A DNA stretch of 64,000 bases. Origin: Chalara sp. BL73. Its lineage: Eukaryota > Ascomycota > Leotiomycetes > Helotiales. The notes under the pieces were generated by a model. The model was not told the origin of the DNA. It searched no databases and was given only the letters and a program-made list of their open reading frames with translations. The stretch lies in NCBI GenBank assembly GCA_918026815.1, contig CAKJVC010000038.1, forward strand, positions 124,001 to 188,000, read 5' to 3'. Shown one piece after another: positions 35,109-46,420 of this stretch; the first letter of the stretch is position 1, and every line of letters begins with the position of its first letter. The translations under genes and the position numbers were made by a program.

Positions 35109-35402
35109 TCAAAGTCTGTCGAGTCGGGGCGCTTCCCAATGCGATCTGTGAAGTCTCTCGCTGATCGGCATTACCCACTTCTTATTCTCATACGCCCAGA
35201 GGTTCATCCGATAGTCCGCACAATCAGAGGGGCTCTGGCGGCGTTGGAGGTTGTGCTCTGTTAATGGTGATGGCGGCGTATCTGACTCGGCCCCTTGACG
35301 GTTGCCCTCCGTGGTGCCGATATTGCGAGGACTGCCTTCAGTACCGCGTCCCTGACCTTCTTGATGTTCGTGAGGAGCCATCCTTCTATCCCGAAGAGCC
35401 AT
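35109..35402 (-). CDS. Paralogue F, most divergent or truncated member of the family
   Basis: Single open frame of 97 codons. The N-terminal two thirds are Glu/Gly/Arg/Ser-rich and not alignable by eye; the C-terminal 32 residues (66-97) keep the box spacing: MNLWAYENK, then ISERLHRSHW and tail EAPRLDRL, ending in a Leu as in A, B and D. I could not find a 53-nt first exon upstream; either the model starts at 35402 or 35381 (second Met), or the 5' part is lost. Same strand as all other members. Could be a decayed copy. Confidence 0.5.
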   Translation of the reverse strand: MALRDRRMAPHEHQEGQGRGTEGSPRNIGTTEGNRQGAESDTPPSPLTEHNLQRRQSPSDCADYRMNLWAYENKKWVMPISERLHRSHWEAPRLDRL

Positions 35403-38400
35403 CGCTTAGCCATCTCCCGCATGTAAAGTATGCATTCCATTGGAGGTTTGGGACAGCACGTACAGATATCTTATAATATTGTTCTTGACTTCTTCCACTA
35501 TCGGATTGCCGATGAAGAGAATGCACTGTGTAAATGAAAGGGAGTATTGGCCTGTAGCAGATTTTGGAAAGAAAGCAGCGTTTGTGCTTGATATATGAAA
35601 CGAAACCCACTTTGCCGCCAGTTGAATCATCAAGTTATAGACGTAGGAAGTAAAGATCGTATGCTTCAGCGAGAGAACGGCACAGGCACCATATATACAG
35701 AGCTCGGGCCGCTCCACATCCGCTTTCGTATCCATAATTACGCAGCAAGAGGGAACGGGGCTACATATGTCAGGTCAGGCGTAAAAGCCATATACAAAAT
35801 AGGTATTTCCCATGCCCTGTTATGCCCCAGTATTTAAGACCACTTCCAAGTGGGCAAGAATTGCTAGATACCCGTAATAAATTTGGCGGAGACAGGGAAG
35901 AGGCGCTTATCACCACAAGTGTTGGGGCTGACCCTCAGGTACATGAAATCCTCAGCCTTGAAAGCCAGGATATTAACCAGCAAAGCTCCTGTCTCCGTAA
36001 CCCGTGTGATATCATTGAAAAATTATATTAACATACAAACTGAGTAAAGTTTGAAACACTTTGACCATAGAAGCTGGAGTGACAGGGGAGACTGGAATAG
36101 GGAGCCAATTGCCGGAGAGTTGGCTTCTGCAAGGGCTGCACTGGCGGTGAGCATGTCCAGAAACATTACAGAAGAACTTTAACTTTCTGCACCTTGGCTG
36201 TGTGTTGGAAGGATCCTGGTTCATCCATCCAGTCCCGCGGAAGGCCTCACTTGCTCACAAGACACCCGTTCCCTCCGCTCTACGTAATCTCAGCGTGGCT
36301 TCGGGCTACGCAACCGACGCAGGAAACAGCAAGGAACAAACGGTGTAGAGCAGTCATAGAATTAAAGGCAGATTGCTTAGGTGAAACTGCTGATGATTAG
36401 GCCTTGAGATTGCAAATGCTGACTTGCTCGAGCCAAACAAGGGAATACGGTGATGCTGCTAGTCGGATATAGTTTAAGCACTAAAGATTAGTTGTTGTAC
36501 CCTGCAAGGCTGTCCCATATCCGTACAGAGCTGCACCTGCTTTCTGCCATGGATCAACGAAAAATAACCAATCCTTCTGCAGCACACTCGATCCTGGGTA
36601 GGGTCATCTACTGGAGATGAATGGCACTAGTATTCTCCCTCTTTTTTTTAATCTTTCTTTTTTTTATTTTTATTTTTTTATTTTTTAATTAAAAGATATG
36701 CAGAAAATGTCTCGTTCTCAGACCGCCGGTGGAAGACATCGGAAAGCGGGATCCTGTTCAGTAAAATATTATCAAATTTCAAATCAGGACATCATCATTC
36801 GCCAAAACCAACCAGCATTGGGAAGAGCAGCCGCGGATGCATAACCGTGGGGGGACATCGGATTTTTCTCTCAGCCAAGGACCACGTCCAACGTCACAGA
36901 TGGCTGACGATTGATCATCATAACTCCCAAGCCATTGCATATTTTAGGGGGGAGCCAAAAGACCACCCCACTGCCGCTGTCTCGTCCCCTTAGTTGCGTC
37001 GGCAAAGACGGCGGAACCATTCGACAGGACAGCTGGCCAGAGCCGGCTATTGAAAAGCCCTACGCCGTTAAGCTTTTCTTGACTGGGACTAGTTGGCTGC
37101 GCTGGGGCTACGTTGGACAAGCAGATGGGGTTCACCAAGGCCTGTGTAGATCATTGCGACCCATGCCTTGCAGCTGAAGTGCTCGACAGGAGCCAAGTCC
37201 GGGGATAAAACAGGGGCAGGGACTCGAGGGATCCAGACGACACGAACAACATAGAATGTTAGTTGAAGAAGGATCCAGTTTCTTCAGCAAGCAAAGATCA
37301 TAATTATGCGCTGCAGAACTGGCTCAGTCGCTCCGATTTAGAATACAAGGGCCGGCTTTCAAGATAGTCGTGTTAGTCACATATTTTACATGAGTTCTCC
37401 ACATTTATTATCAGACAGACAACAAGCACACGCCACAAGCAAAAGAAAGTCCTGTGGTGCAGAACCAGAAAGAAACGGTATGGGGTGATACTCCAGGTTC
37501 TATTACAGGTCCCGAAACAGCCTAAAGGCTGAACCTTCCCAGTTTGGATGTCCTAGACAACTCAATATTAGCAATAATTAGTATCAATTACCTCCGTACA
37601 TTTGAATAGATACTGGCATCGTATCCTCGGCCATGCTATCCACGAAAAGGGTGCCCGGCCGAATATCCAATTCATGGCAAGTGTGCCGCACAGCCGGTGC
37701 CTATGAGACTTGAATGAGACAGGACACGTTATTGCAGACTCGAGAATCTCCAACACCATCGAAGGAGTCGACAAAAAGAGGGCGCTTGCATACATCCATA
37801 CGCAGGCACAACCTGAGAGCTCGTTCCACAGCAGCATGAAAGGCGATGTATATTTCCCGTCAGATAAAGTCGCAGTCTAGATCTCGGTGGAACTCGGAGC
37901 AGGGCAACCACGTGGATGTGCCAAAGATCTAGCCAAAACCTCTAGATTTGGTGGGGATGGCCACCGCCTCAAAAAACACGACAGCAATTTCAGCCTTGTT
38001 TGAGCTTCTCCTTCAGCCAGATTATGGTGGATCCTCTAGCCTACTGGCCAATTCATTTGTTATTCTTAAAGGTGGTAAGACTTTAAGGGACGCGCGTAAG
38101 GCAACCATGCATCAGATATGATGTAATAACTTAATCACATCTCATATTTGGAGTCCTTGGAGGTAGGTATAGGTCGAAGTACTGTTGAATTATGTGGTGA
38201 TAGCCCTGATTTTTCCAAACCTCGCCTGTTTCGATACAGCTGCCGATGAAATGCGTTGCCTCAGACTTTGGTGGTTGGTGGATTGAATATGCAAGATGAA
38301 ATGTCTGATCCTCTCGTCCGACTAGAGATAACGAGATAACGAGATGACTATACCAAATGAAGGAATGTTGAGCGAACGAGTTCAGAATCTTGAACACATA

Positions 38401-40201
38401 TTGAACCGCGAGGTGATTCTACTCACAACGGCATTCACAAAAGGTGTCAGATAGACAGAGCTTTCTATATGACTGGCCATTGCAACCTGACGAGAAGTTC
38501 CCATATTCAGCGGCCTAGGTGGTGTGAAATCATCGGCAACAATCGTCACGCAGACGTTAACTGTTGCAGTACTGTTGGGCAGCCATGGTGGCCGTGAGGG
38601 ACCAGACCAAAGGGCAGAATATGGCCTTGAGCACAACTATTGGCTCTCAAGCCAAGTCGGAGGAACTCACGATGAGGAAATGGAGGCGGATGCAATATGC
38701 AGGGGCATACTGAATCACTAAAAAGCCTGACCATAATTGGAATGCTCCCCGTGATAGGCCAATTGTTATGAAAAAGGCAGTCTGAGGCGTGACACTGCAG
38801 CCGGTGTGGCACAGTAGCCTTGTTGTACGCCCCGCCCCAACAGTGCGAACTGCATGTCGATCATTTGACTTGGAGATCCCGTGTTTTAAAGGGCTTGAAT
38901 TTGTGGCTGCTTCATGGCTGTAGAGATCGGCGGGCAAGCGAGCTGACCAACATATCAGCGTTTAGAAGCAGGAACCTGACATGAGTAAATTCTCAACACG
39001 ATGAAGGACAGCGCTTAACACACATTGCAAGTTCTGGCTAATTTAGCGCCTTGCCCAACATTGGTCGGCCTGAAAAGAACAGGATAATAGTATCATCCTC
39101 ATAAGCTGATTCAAACTAAGCAGGCATGACCATGTCATACCATGACGCCTTCCTACTCCTTACTGACAAAAATATAAGCCGAAATGGATCACAACTGAAC
39201 TGTTTGCATTGAGGACGCGAGTCATTAACTTTATACTGAACCTGATTGATAACATTTCAATCTTGGCTGCGGAATGACCAGTCATACTTAAACTAAAAAC
39301 TGTCGACAAGAAAATCTGTTTGCTCGAACAACCCTATGGCGCATCAATTAGGTACTGGGTGTATCCCCCCCGTGAGGGCCCTCAGTAGACCATAAAAATG
39401 GACTGTCTCCAAGTACTGTACACTTATACTCACGCCTTGGCAGCATTTGCCAGCTCCTCATGCTTACCAACCAGCTTGTCATAGAATCGTCTTTCAAAAA
39501 CAACAGATTGGAGATACTGGTATGACATTCTAAGAACTGGGTCGGCCTCATTCTCTCCCTATGATGCTACGAGTACTCCTTATGAGCGTAGGCTTTTGGG
39601 AAGAAAGGAGGCATGCTCCCTCGAATGCGTCAAGAACCCCCCCCCCCTCTTTGATATTTTGGTGGCATCTCCGTGAGAGATGCGTGGTCCTATCCGTGGC
39701 GCCGGCTCATGGCTCTTTCTTCACCGTACATCCGGTGCTTTCATTCAGCCGGAACTTTTACTTTGGTGGCCAACCTTCGCAGAGATAATTTAGTCCTTGC
39801 CTTTGAAGATAGCTTGCTTAGCGTTACTGGCTTGGTAAAGCGGTTGGCACAAAATAATCTTTGACATGATCCGATAGTTTGTAGCATCTCATTGCGGGAC
39901 AATCGATCCAAGCCTAGTAGGACTTTAGATGTCCCATAGGAGTGATATATATCATTACAGGCCCAAATACATAGGTGATGTGTTCCGAACTCGAAGAAGA
40001 ACTCTGGGATCGTAGCTCGCACCGCTATGGAGTCCTCAATTGGTACAACATTCAGAATAATTTCTGGCAAAGAAAGCATCTCTATAGATAATACCCACCA
40101 TGCTCGCCGATCTTTTTTGGGGGGAGGTCCACATGCAACTTAGGGTGTAAAACGAGGAAAGATTTCGCTCCCGAAGTTTGAACATTCTGCAAAAGCATTA
40201 G
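35403..40201. other. Long gene-poor stretch with unclear coding fragments
   Basis: Contains short frames without firm identity: 35406-35735 (-), 109 codons; 37568-37837 (-), 89 codons; 39741-40079 (-), 112 codons from ATG starting MLSLPEIILNVVPIED, with no recognised domain. A T-rich low-complexity run is at 36642-36690. The possible multi-exon relic at 38131-38940 is listed separately. Confidence 0.4.
38131..38940 (-). pseudogene. Possible multi-exon membrane-protein gene or relic, unrecognised
   Basis: Three coding-like segments follow each other on the minus strand, joined by GTGAGT donors: a hydrophobic stretch containing LWSGFLVIQYAPAYCIRLHF before a donor at about 38680; a segment with VLKAIFCPLVWSLTATMAAQ; then FTPPRPLNMGTSRQVAMA and SSVYLTPFVNAV before a second GTGAGT; and a last segment with NSFAQHSFIWYSHLVISLSL and QGYHHIIQQYFDLYLPP ending at 38131. 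The second intron would be only 38 nt, and a frame change is needed between the middle segments, so it may be decayed. No family recognised. Confidence 0.25.
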
Positions 40202-41283
40202 CTAAATATTTCCGCCTATATTGAGCTCCTCGCTTACAGTGTCTTTTCCTATATAGAACTGTCCATGGCCAGACTTGGGAATGTTGTCTAGGATCTCATG
40301 CGATGTTCTCGGTTCAAATTTTGCAGGCTTATCGGCTGGTGCATTGAGTCTTTGGAGATTTACATTTGGAAGTTTCTGGACAGCTATAGGCATTCGTAAT
40401 TGGAAGCTGTCTGATGGTGTGAGATTTTCGATTGTTGGCGCAAATTTAAGGTGATTGTTTGGCTGTGGTGTCGAGGATGATCCCCCATCACCTAAAGCTT
40501 GTGACATCGTATTGGGTTTTGATGTATGCATCATTCTCTTTATTTCGCTTCTCTTGGATTTTACCTGTTTAAAATGGAAAGTCAGTGGTCAGATATAAGT
40601 GATTTCAAAAACTGCACACCAAGTTAACCCGCAATCCACTAAGTTCAACCTGTGTTTGGATTGTTTGTTCATTTTTCCGGACTTGCTGCATCACCAGCTC
40701 TTTCTCTAGAATCTCAAGGGTGCTCTCAAGACTTCTAAGCCGAGCCTCAGTCTGATTATGGTGCTGTCCTTCAAGGGCATCTCGTGTAAAAAGATGGTTG
40801 TTATATGACTCGACCTGGACTTGCAATCGATCAATGTTGGCTTTGACAATCTCTTGAATCACGACGTCCTTGTCATTTCCCTTTGTCTGACCTCTCATTT
40901 CTGTGAACTGGTCTTCTAAAGCCTTGAGCTCGAAATAGATATTGCTTGGGCAGCAGTATGCTCGACGCGTTCATTCTTCAATTGTTGCTCAATTCGTAAC
41001 TGTGAACTTTATTAGTCATTGCCCTGAAATCTCGCGGAACTGATGACAAGAAATAAATAGAGCGGTTTATCCCTCCATTATATATCCAAAGGGAACGGAT
41101 ATTAGATATGGGGAAAGCTTGAGATACTCACCGGAGCCGAAGTCAAGTTGCGCACTTGCTCAAAAACATTTGTGCGAGGTAGACTGCCATTGCCACAGGG
41201 TTTCGTGTTTTCTGAGCGGAAGTAGGCTGTGTGTCATCAAAACCTCTCTTCTCGAGGACTTTATCCTTATTGTTAGTTGCCAT
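40202..41283 (-). CDS. Coiled-coil protein of unknown function, apparently frameshifted
   Basis: Start MATNNKDKVLEKRGFDDTQ at 41283; end at 40202. A firm intron at 40565-40619 (GTGTGC to AAACAG) joins a coiled coil (40620-40944: ESYNNHLF, RLRSLESTLEILEKELV) to a Pro/Asn-rich C terminus ending SEELNIGGNI. The 5' part is ambiguous. Model 1 uses exon 41156-41283 and a 211-nt intron (40945-41155); total 816 nt, 271 aa, in phase. Model 2 follows a well-formed intron (41000-41131, GTGAGT, GACTAAT, TTCACAG) flanked by coiled-coil sequence (FEQVRNLTSAP | LRIEQQLKNERVEHTAAQ), but needs two one-base frame corrections, one near a T5 run at about 41166 and one near 40945. Model 2 gives the more natural protein. 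No function known. Confidence 0.5.
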
Positions 41284-42835
41284 CGTGATTGATTGTAATT
41301 TAAAATGGCGATGAAGAGGCAGGACAGTGGTTGATGGGTCATAAGATGTAGAGGCACAAGAGTTTAGCGCGAAATTAAGTAACAAGAAGGTCAGTCAGCC
41401 TTGCCCGCCGTTTTGAAGGTGAGATAGAGTACAGGGTAAAATGATCATTGGATGGTTAAAGACACATGTTTGGGAGGCGGTGTTGCCTCCTCGACATGAG
41501 CATAGACTCTTTATTAGTTCTTTTTCTCTTCACGCAAGATTTTCCTTAATTCAGCTTGGCCGGCTCTCGTCAATGACTGCAGGCATTACGTAGGAGTGGC
41601 ATAGTACGTTTGATTGGCTTGGAATGATCGCCAGGACAAATTTCTTGAAGATGGCTTGAACATGCGTAAACAGAAACTCGCCATATTTTGTCAAAATAAT
41701 CATCAAATCTGTCAGCAATACGTTTTCACAACTGCTTTCCCTATTCTCCTGAAGACTATCGCTATCCGCGGCTTGAGGCCGAACTTGAGACAGCAAGATA
41801 TTGAAACTTTTAGATGTCTGTACTAATAATAAACAAGAGTGTTTCTCGCCTAGTCAGGAGCACAAAGATAGCATCCTAGGTATGAGTAATAACACTCGAT
41901 AAGCTACATAGAATCTGACGGTTCATCTAGGTGCTCGTTACTATTAACCAAGAGAGGCCTGGTGACGATGTTGAAGAAGGGATTGCAGGCAAGATGCTCT
42001 CATGCACAAGCTCTTCGAACCTGGCTAGAAGCACCAGGCGGAATTTGGGATCTCTGACTAGCTATCAAGATGGAGTTATTCGGGTCTGGACAGATTTATG
42101 ACTAAACCATACTACTAAGCCACTGGCGTAGCTCGTCCAGCAAAGGATAAACGCAACGCCATATCAACACCATATGAGCTTGACCATCACACCTCCCAAA
42201 CTCCTGACGTTATTTTGAAAACGCTTCTTAGAAGCATCATGAACGCCAACAGCATATAGACATGAGGTGGAGTGGGCGTCCATTGACATGAACTTCTGCT
42301 TCCAAGTGAAGTCTCTGGCTCATCCTTTCGCGTTTGGTCTCTACTATGTATTCCTTTGATGCTATATCTGTGAATCACGGTTCAATATTGTTAGATCTAC
42401 TTGGAGGTATGAGGAAAAGGGGGTTCCTCAGGGGCACGAAACTGACTATATGGCACAAGATATAGTATATGAAATCAGAACGCATCACAAACGAAATGCA
42501 TTCTCAAGAGATAAGAGCTTCTAAGCTTGCACTCTTCATCGCCATTCCCTTTGTTAATTCGTTGGATAGGAGCTGTTGCGGCTAATAGAAGAAAGATCGA
42601 ACTACAAAATACGTTTAACACAAGTAGAGACAGCATGGGAAATGTTGAAACAGCAGATAGTCGTATGACACACTGATAGACTCCTTGTGTAGGACCCTGG
42701 GTGGAGATTGCGAAGATGGGGAAGTGTAGTCTTGGCACGGCCCACAAAACGCGTCTTCCCCAAATGACGATGATGACCATTTTCCCGAAAGCTTGACCAC
42801 GGCAAGTGATACCCGATATCCCCAAACCCAATGCA
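41284..42835. other. Intergenic, right edge of the accessory island
   Basis: Short frames only. A 131-codon minus frame at 42475-42870 overlaps the ARV1 start and has no signature; I treat it as chance. The right half should contain the ARV1 promoter. Confidence 0.45.
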
Positions 42836-43847
42836 ATGCCTATCTGTATAGAATGTCGGTATCCAGTCAAGAATCTCTATACGGAATACTCAGGCGCCGA
42901 TGACAAGTCCAGCGGTCATGGAGTGCGGTTAACTGTGTGTAAGAACTGCGGGCGGTTTTGCGACAAATACGTGGAACATGATTTCGTGGTGCTATTCATA
43001 GACCTAGTTTTGATCAAGCCGCAGGTATGATCTAATCAATATAAACCTGGCGGACGAGAGTTGACAGTAGTAGGTCTACCGACATTTACTTCACAATACC
43101 TTAATGCGTGAACATGATCAATTTGATGTATGCCCCAAAGCACCGCAAGACAGTATATGCTAACACAATCCAGCCCTCGATCATTCGTCTCGGCATTCTC
43201 CTCCTCCTCTTCGACGTCTACTTAACGTGGGCGCGTATCGAAAAGCAAACCTCCGCAGATCCGACCAACGAGATCAATAATAGCAACTTCCTCCTGCTTG
43301 CCCAACAACCTATTGTCTTCCAATACATGTTTTTCCGTATGTCCCCATCCTTTCCACACCAAAAAGCCCCTAACACCACAAAGTCATACTTTGCGCTCTC
43401 TCAACCCTCGCCTTCCACCTCTCCATCCGCTTTCTAACCTCCTCCGCGTTCTCTCCTCTCGTCCTCGCATCCCTGACACCTCGATACACCCGCCCTAACT
43501 CCGTCAGCACTGCACTTCTCGTGTCCTCCTCCACCAAGATGTTTCCAATACTGATGGTGATCTGGGACTACGATGTCCCAGCTGCGGCACGCAGTCTCGG
43601 GTGGGCTGTCGTGGCGAATAATGTTGAAGCGCTGAAGATTCTGCTGGATTGTGGGTATGGTACTGCTGTGATACTGGCTAGTGTTGGGGGAATTAGTAGG
43701 TGGACGGTTGGGAGGGGAATACTTTGGATGGTGGGACTGGATGGTGTGGATACTGTAGGGGACTCAGGAGTTGCGCCCGATGGAAAGGCGTTGTGGGCGT
43801 TGGTTGAGCTTGGGAGGGAATGGGGAGGAAGATTGGGGTTAGGATAG
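42836..43847 (+). CDS. ARV1: Arv1, ER lipid-homeostasis protein
   Basis: ER membrane protein required for sterol distribution and for GPI-anchor and sphingolipid metabolism. Exons 42836-43024, 43074-43127, 43174-43336 and 43384-43847 with introns of 49, 46 and 47 nt; product 289 aa. Seen: the N-terminal Arv1 homology domain, starting MPICIECRYPVKNLY with a zinc-binding C4-x2-C7 and C35-x2-C38 set, then DKYVEHDFVVLFIDLVLIKP and, after the first splice, VYRHLLHNTLMR; several membrane segments follow (IIRLGILLLLFDVYLTW, PIVFQYMFF, PILMVIWDYD, VILASVGGIS). ATG 42836 is chosen because it places CIEC at the family position; the ATG at 42831 is out of frame. First gene of the second core block. Confidence 0.95.
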
Positions 43848-44308
43848 GCATTGGCTATTAAAAGGTCGAAAGAGACGTATTAATAAAAAGTTACAGTGCC
43901 TGCATGTCCGACCACTCATGTTTACTTATGTGCTTCTGACGTGATATACATGAACATCACTGCTGTATTCCAATCTGAATAATAAACAATGCCGCTATAT
44001 ATCAAGCAAGAGATCTTTGTCTAGAAGTTGAGCTTTCTCAACTAGAGAGCCGTTAAGGATAAGCGTTCTAAGATATCACACTAATGATGAAGATCAATTA
44101 AGCAAGAATCCATCCGATTTCCTGCTACCTTTGGCTTCATATCTGCTCCCTGAACTTCTGCTCCTGTTTGTGAAGCCCATTATATCAATACACATTCAGA
44201 ATGCACCCAAACGCCTATCAGTTTGTACACATCATCCATTTCGCTCTGCTCGAATCGCAATGCCTCTCCGTGTCTGTTCCGACCTTGGCTTCGTCCCCGA
44301 TCCATACT
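43848..44308. other. Convergent 3' region of ARV1 and VMA9
   Basis: About 460 nt between two convergent stop codons, AT-rich in its left half. No additional gene seen; the + frame 44131-44358 overlaps the VMA9 terminal exon and is not called. Confidence 0.5.
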
Positions 44309-44638
44309 CTAACTCTCATGCGCCGAATGATTTGTCAAGTCTCCTCGCCTTGGTTTGATCAAAGGATGTAACTGTGCTAGAAGCGTAATCGCTGTCCTTT
44401 ATTAGTCTCTACACTGACTGCTATCACAAATCATAACATACCCCACATCATGTAACAGCTCGCAAAGCTCAGAATCAAACTGCTGCGCCAGATCGTCTGC
44501 GTCTCGCCTTTAGGGGACAAAAACCATGCTGCGACACTGGCTACCACGACAACGACGAGGCCGATGATTATGCTCCAGCTGGGATTTGTTAGCCAGTGGT
44601 AAACTATATAGGTAGAGTAAGATGTACCCATTTGCCAT
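44309..44638 (-). CDS. VMA9: V-type proton ATPase V0 subunit e (Vma9)
   Basis: Small hydrophobic subunit of the membrane sector of the vacuolar proton pump. Three exons: 44628-44638 (11 nt), 44442-44578, 44309-44391, with introns of 49 nt (GTACAT, GGCTAACAAATCCCAG) and 50 nt (GTATGT, GACTAATAAAGGACAG); product 76 aa. Seen: MANGWSIIIGLVVVVVASVA first membrane span, AWFLSPKGETQTIWRSSLIL, a second span FASCYMMWAITLLAQLHPLI and a basic tail. Reading straight through from the upstream ATG at 44631 would give a different N terminus; the 11-nt first exon restores the usual MA-x-GW start. Convergent with ARV1. Confidence 0.93.
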
Positions 44639-44955
44639 TGTGAAAATTGGAGAGGAGTCTATAGGTTTGGATTATAGAGGTAGTTGCAAGCTTGATGCTG
44701 AACGGCGGCCTTGAGGTGTGGTGATTTGGACAGGTGCTGCAAGGGCGGAGTGGATGAATATTTCACCGCTGTGGAGGTGCTGATGTGGCGGTGCAATGAC
44801 CTAACCCTAACCTTTATGACACTATCAATAAGAGCCTTGAACTTAGTGTAAACACGTCCTGCAGGAACTTGTTATTTCTGAAGTTTCATTGTACTCTCAA
44901 GAATTCAGACGTAGAGCTCATATGATGCCACCTCTCCTATGTATATCATATTCTA
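44639..44955. other. VMA9 5' flank / downstream of the dehydrogenase gene
   Basis: About 320 nt holding the VMA9 promoter and the 3' end region of the next minus-strand gene. Nothing else seen. Confidence 0.55.
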
Positions 44956-45922
44956 CTAGTTTTCAAACTTGAGACCTCCCTCCTTTCGCACGGCTCCATA
45001 AATGGAAGCTATGTCTCCTCTTGGCCCCATATGCTCTTTGACCTCCTTCAAATGCTCATCGGCGACCTCTAAATCTCCTAATCTCACTCCAGCTTTCTCA
45101 GCAAGTGCTCTTGCATGTCGAATATCCTTCCTCGCCCAATCAACCGGCATCAGTGGCTCTTCCCGCTTATAATAATCACCACTCATCATCCTGGTGCTAT
45201 AAGCTGTATACGGACCAGGAAACATTGTTTCAATAAACTGATGCAAATTTTCACTACCCAAGCCTGATTTCTCGGCCAGGACATGACCTTCAGATAGGGC
45301 TTCGACCATGTTGAAGATGAAGGTATTGCCAACTACCTTGAGGAGGGTGGCTTTGCCTACTGGCTGGTTGCTAAAATCGACGATTGCTCGACCCACAACA
45401 CCAGTCGTATACGGCTTCACTTTATCAACAGATATTGAGGGTCCAGCAAGGACACAGATCAGTTGTCCACTTTCGGCCATAGGTGGTGCGCCAAAAACTG
45501 GACAGGCCACAAACTCGCCACCAGCTTCAGTGATCTTCTTGGCGAGAGCTTCACTGGTGTCCGGATGTACCGTAGAGCAGTCCACGAAAAGCTTGCCTGT
45601 GATATTTATTTGTAGCGCTGTGTTAATCGACTCACTGACAGCTGCATCGTCACCCAGACAGGTGAAAACAATGTCTGATTTAGAGACGAGCTCACCGATT
45701 GAGGTGGCCAAGGCTAGTTTTCCTTCCGGAAACGACTTGCTCAGATCCGTGGATCGCTTTTCCGTGCGGTTGTATATTATGAGGGGTTTGTCTAATTGGC
45801 CCTTTCCAACGAGATTCTTACACATTCCCTAGGCGAATGAGTCGGAAGCTGGTTCGAGGTCGTAGGAAGACACTCACTCTTCCCATGTTTCCTAGGCCAA
45901 TCCAACCTAATTGTGGTGCCAT
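44956..45922 (-). CDS. 3-hydroxyisobutyrate/6-phosphogluconate dehydrogenase-family oxidoreductase
   Basis: NAD(P)-dependent beta-hydroxyacid dehydrogenase. Exon 1 is 45878-45922, intron 45829-45877 (49 nt, GTGAGT to CGCCTAG), exon 2 is 44956-45828; product 305 aa. Seen: N-terminal Rossmann motif GWIGLGNMGRG (GxGxxG at 9-14), IIYNRT after strand 2, SDIVFTCLGDD, substrate-binding FVDCSTVHP (about residue 96-104), APPMAESGQL, and the catalytic lysine region ATLLKVVGNTF (Lys179, Asn183). The C-terminal all-alpha domain is present. The exact substrate (3-hydroxyisobutyrate, glyoxylate-type or other) cannot be told; the STVHP version differs from the DAPVSGG-type of classical HIBADH. An antisense frame across the gene is discarded. 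Confidence 0.88.
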
Positions 45923-46420
45923 TGTGATATATATATATAACCAAATCAGACGTCCAAGTTTTTGTGCACTTAAGCCTTCCCTCTTCGGATGTCTGATGTT
46001 GCTGCAGGATGATGAGGAGATATCAAATTGGTAAGTGGCGCAGGGATTTCAAGCCGTATTGTTTTTCAATATGTTATAACCTCCCCGCCTATTTATCCGG
46101 CATCCACTTGAGCCAATTGAGAAAGTCTACGACAATTGTGCTCGTTCCGAGGAGGCGTGATTTATTCAATCAAATATCCCTCATGGTACACAGAACCCAA
46201 AAGTCATTAGCATGGAAGACTCCACGTGCATTGCGGGGTTCTTATCTTATCGCCGGCTTCGGTATAAACTTCTTGGCTTTCAGGTACTGCCGTAAACAAA
46301 ATGATGCACGATGAAGTGCAAACATTTTTGCTTACCCGCCAATCATGAAACCTTAAGCGATATTCCTCGCCCTATAAATTGTAATGCTTGTGTATTCATG
46401 ACATTGTGCCAATATGCGCA
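45923..46420. promoter_or_regulatory. Bidirectional region between the dehydrogenase and ARG2
   Basis: About 500 nt between divergent starts. Both promoters must lie here. An ATG-initiated frame of 27 codons (46213-46296) does not resemble the arginine attenuator peptide; I find no frame encoding the conserved TSxDYLS and LW core of that peptide. Confidence 0.45.

Noticed and set aside
39741..40079. 112-codon minus ORF with an F-box-like beginning (LPEIILNVV)
   Set aside because: Resemblance covers only a few residues; no further F-box pattern, so not called as a gene.
42475..42870. 131-codon minus ORF with hydrophobic character
   Set aside because: Overlaps the ARV1 start on the opposite strand; no signature and no evidence of an independent gene.
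45308..45832. 174-codon + strand ORF
   Set aside because: Fully antisense to the dehydrogenase gene, which has clear Rossmann motifs; shadow frame.
46213..46296. 27-codon uORF upstream of ARG2 as arginine attenuator peptide
   Set aside because: Lacks the conserved DYLS and LW core residues.
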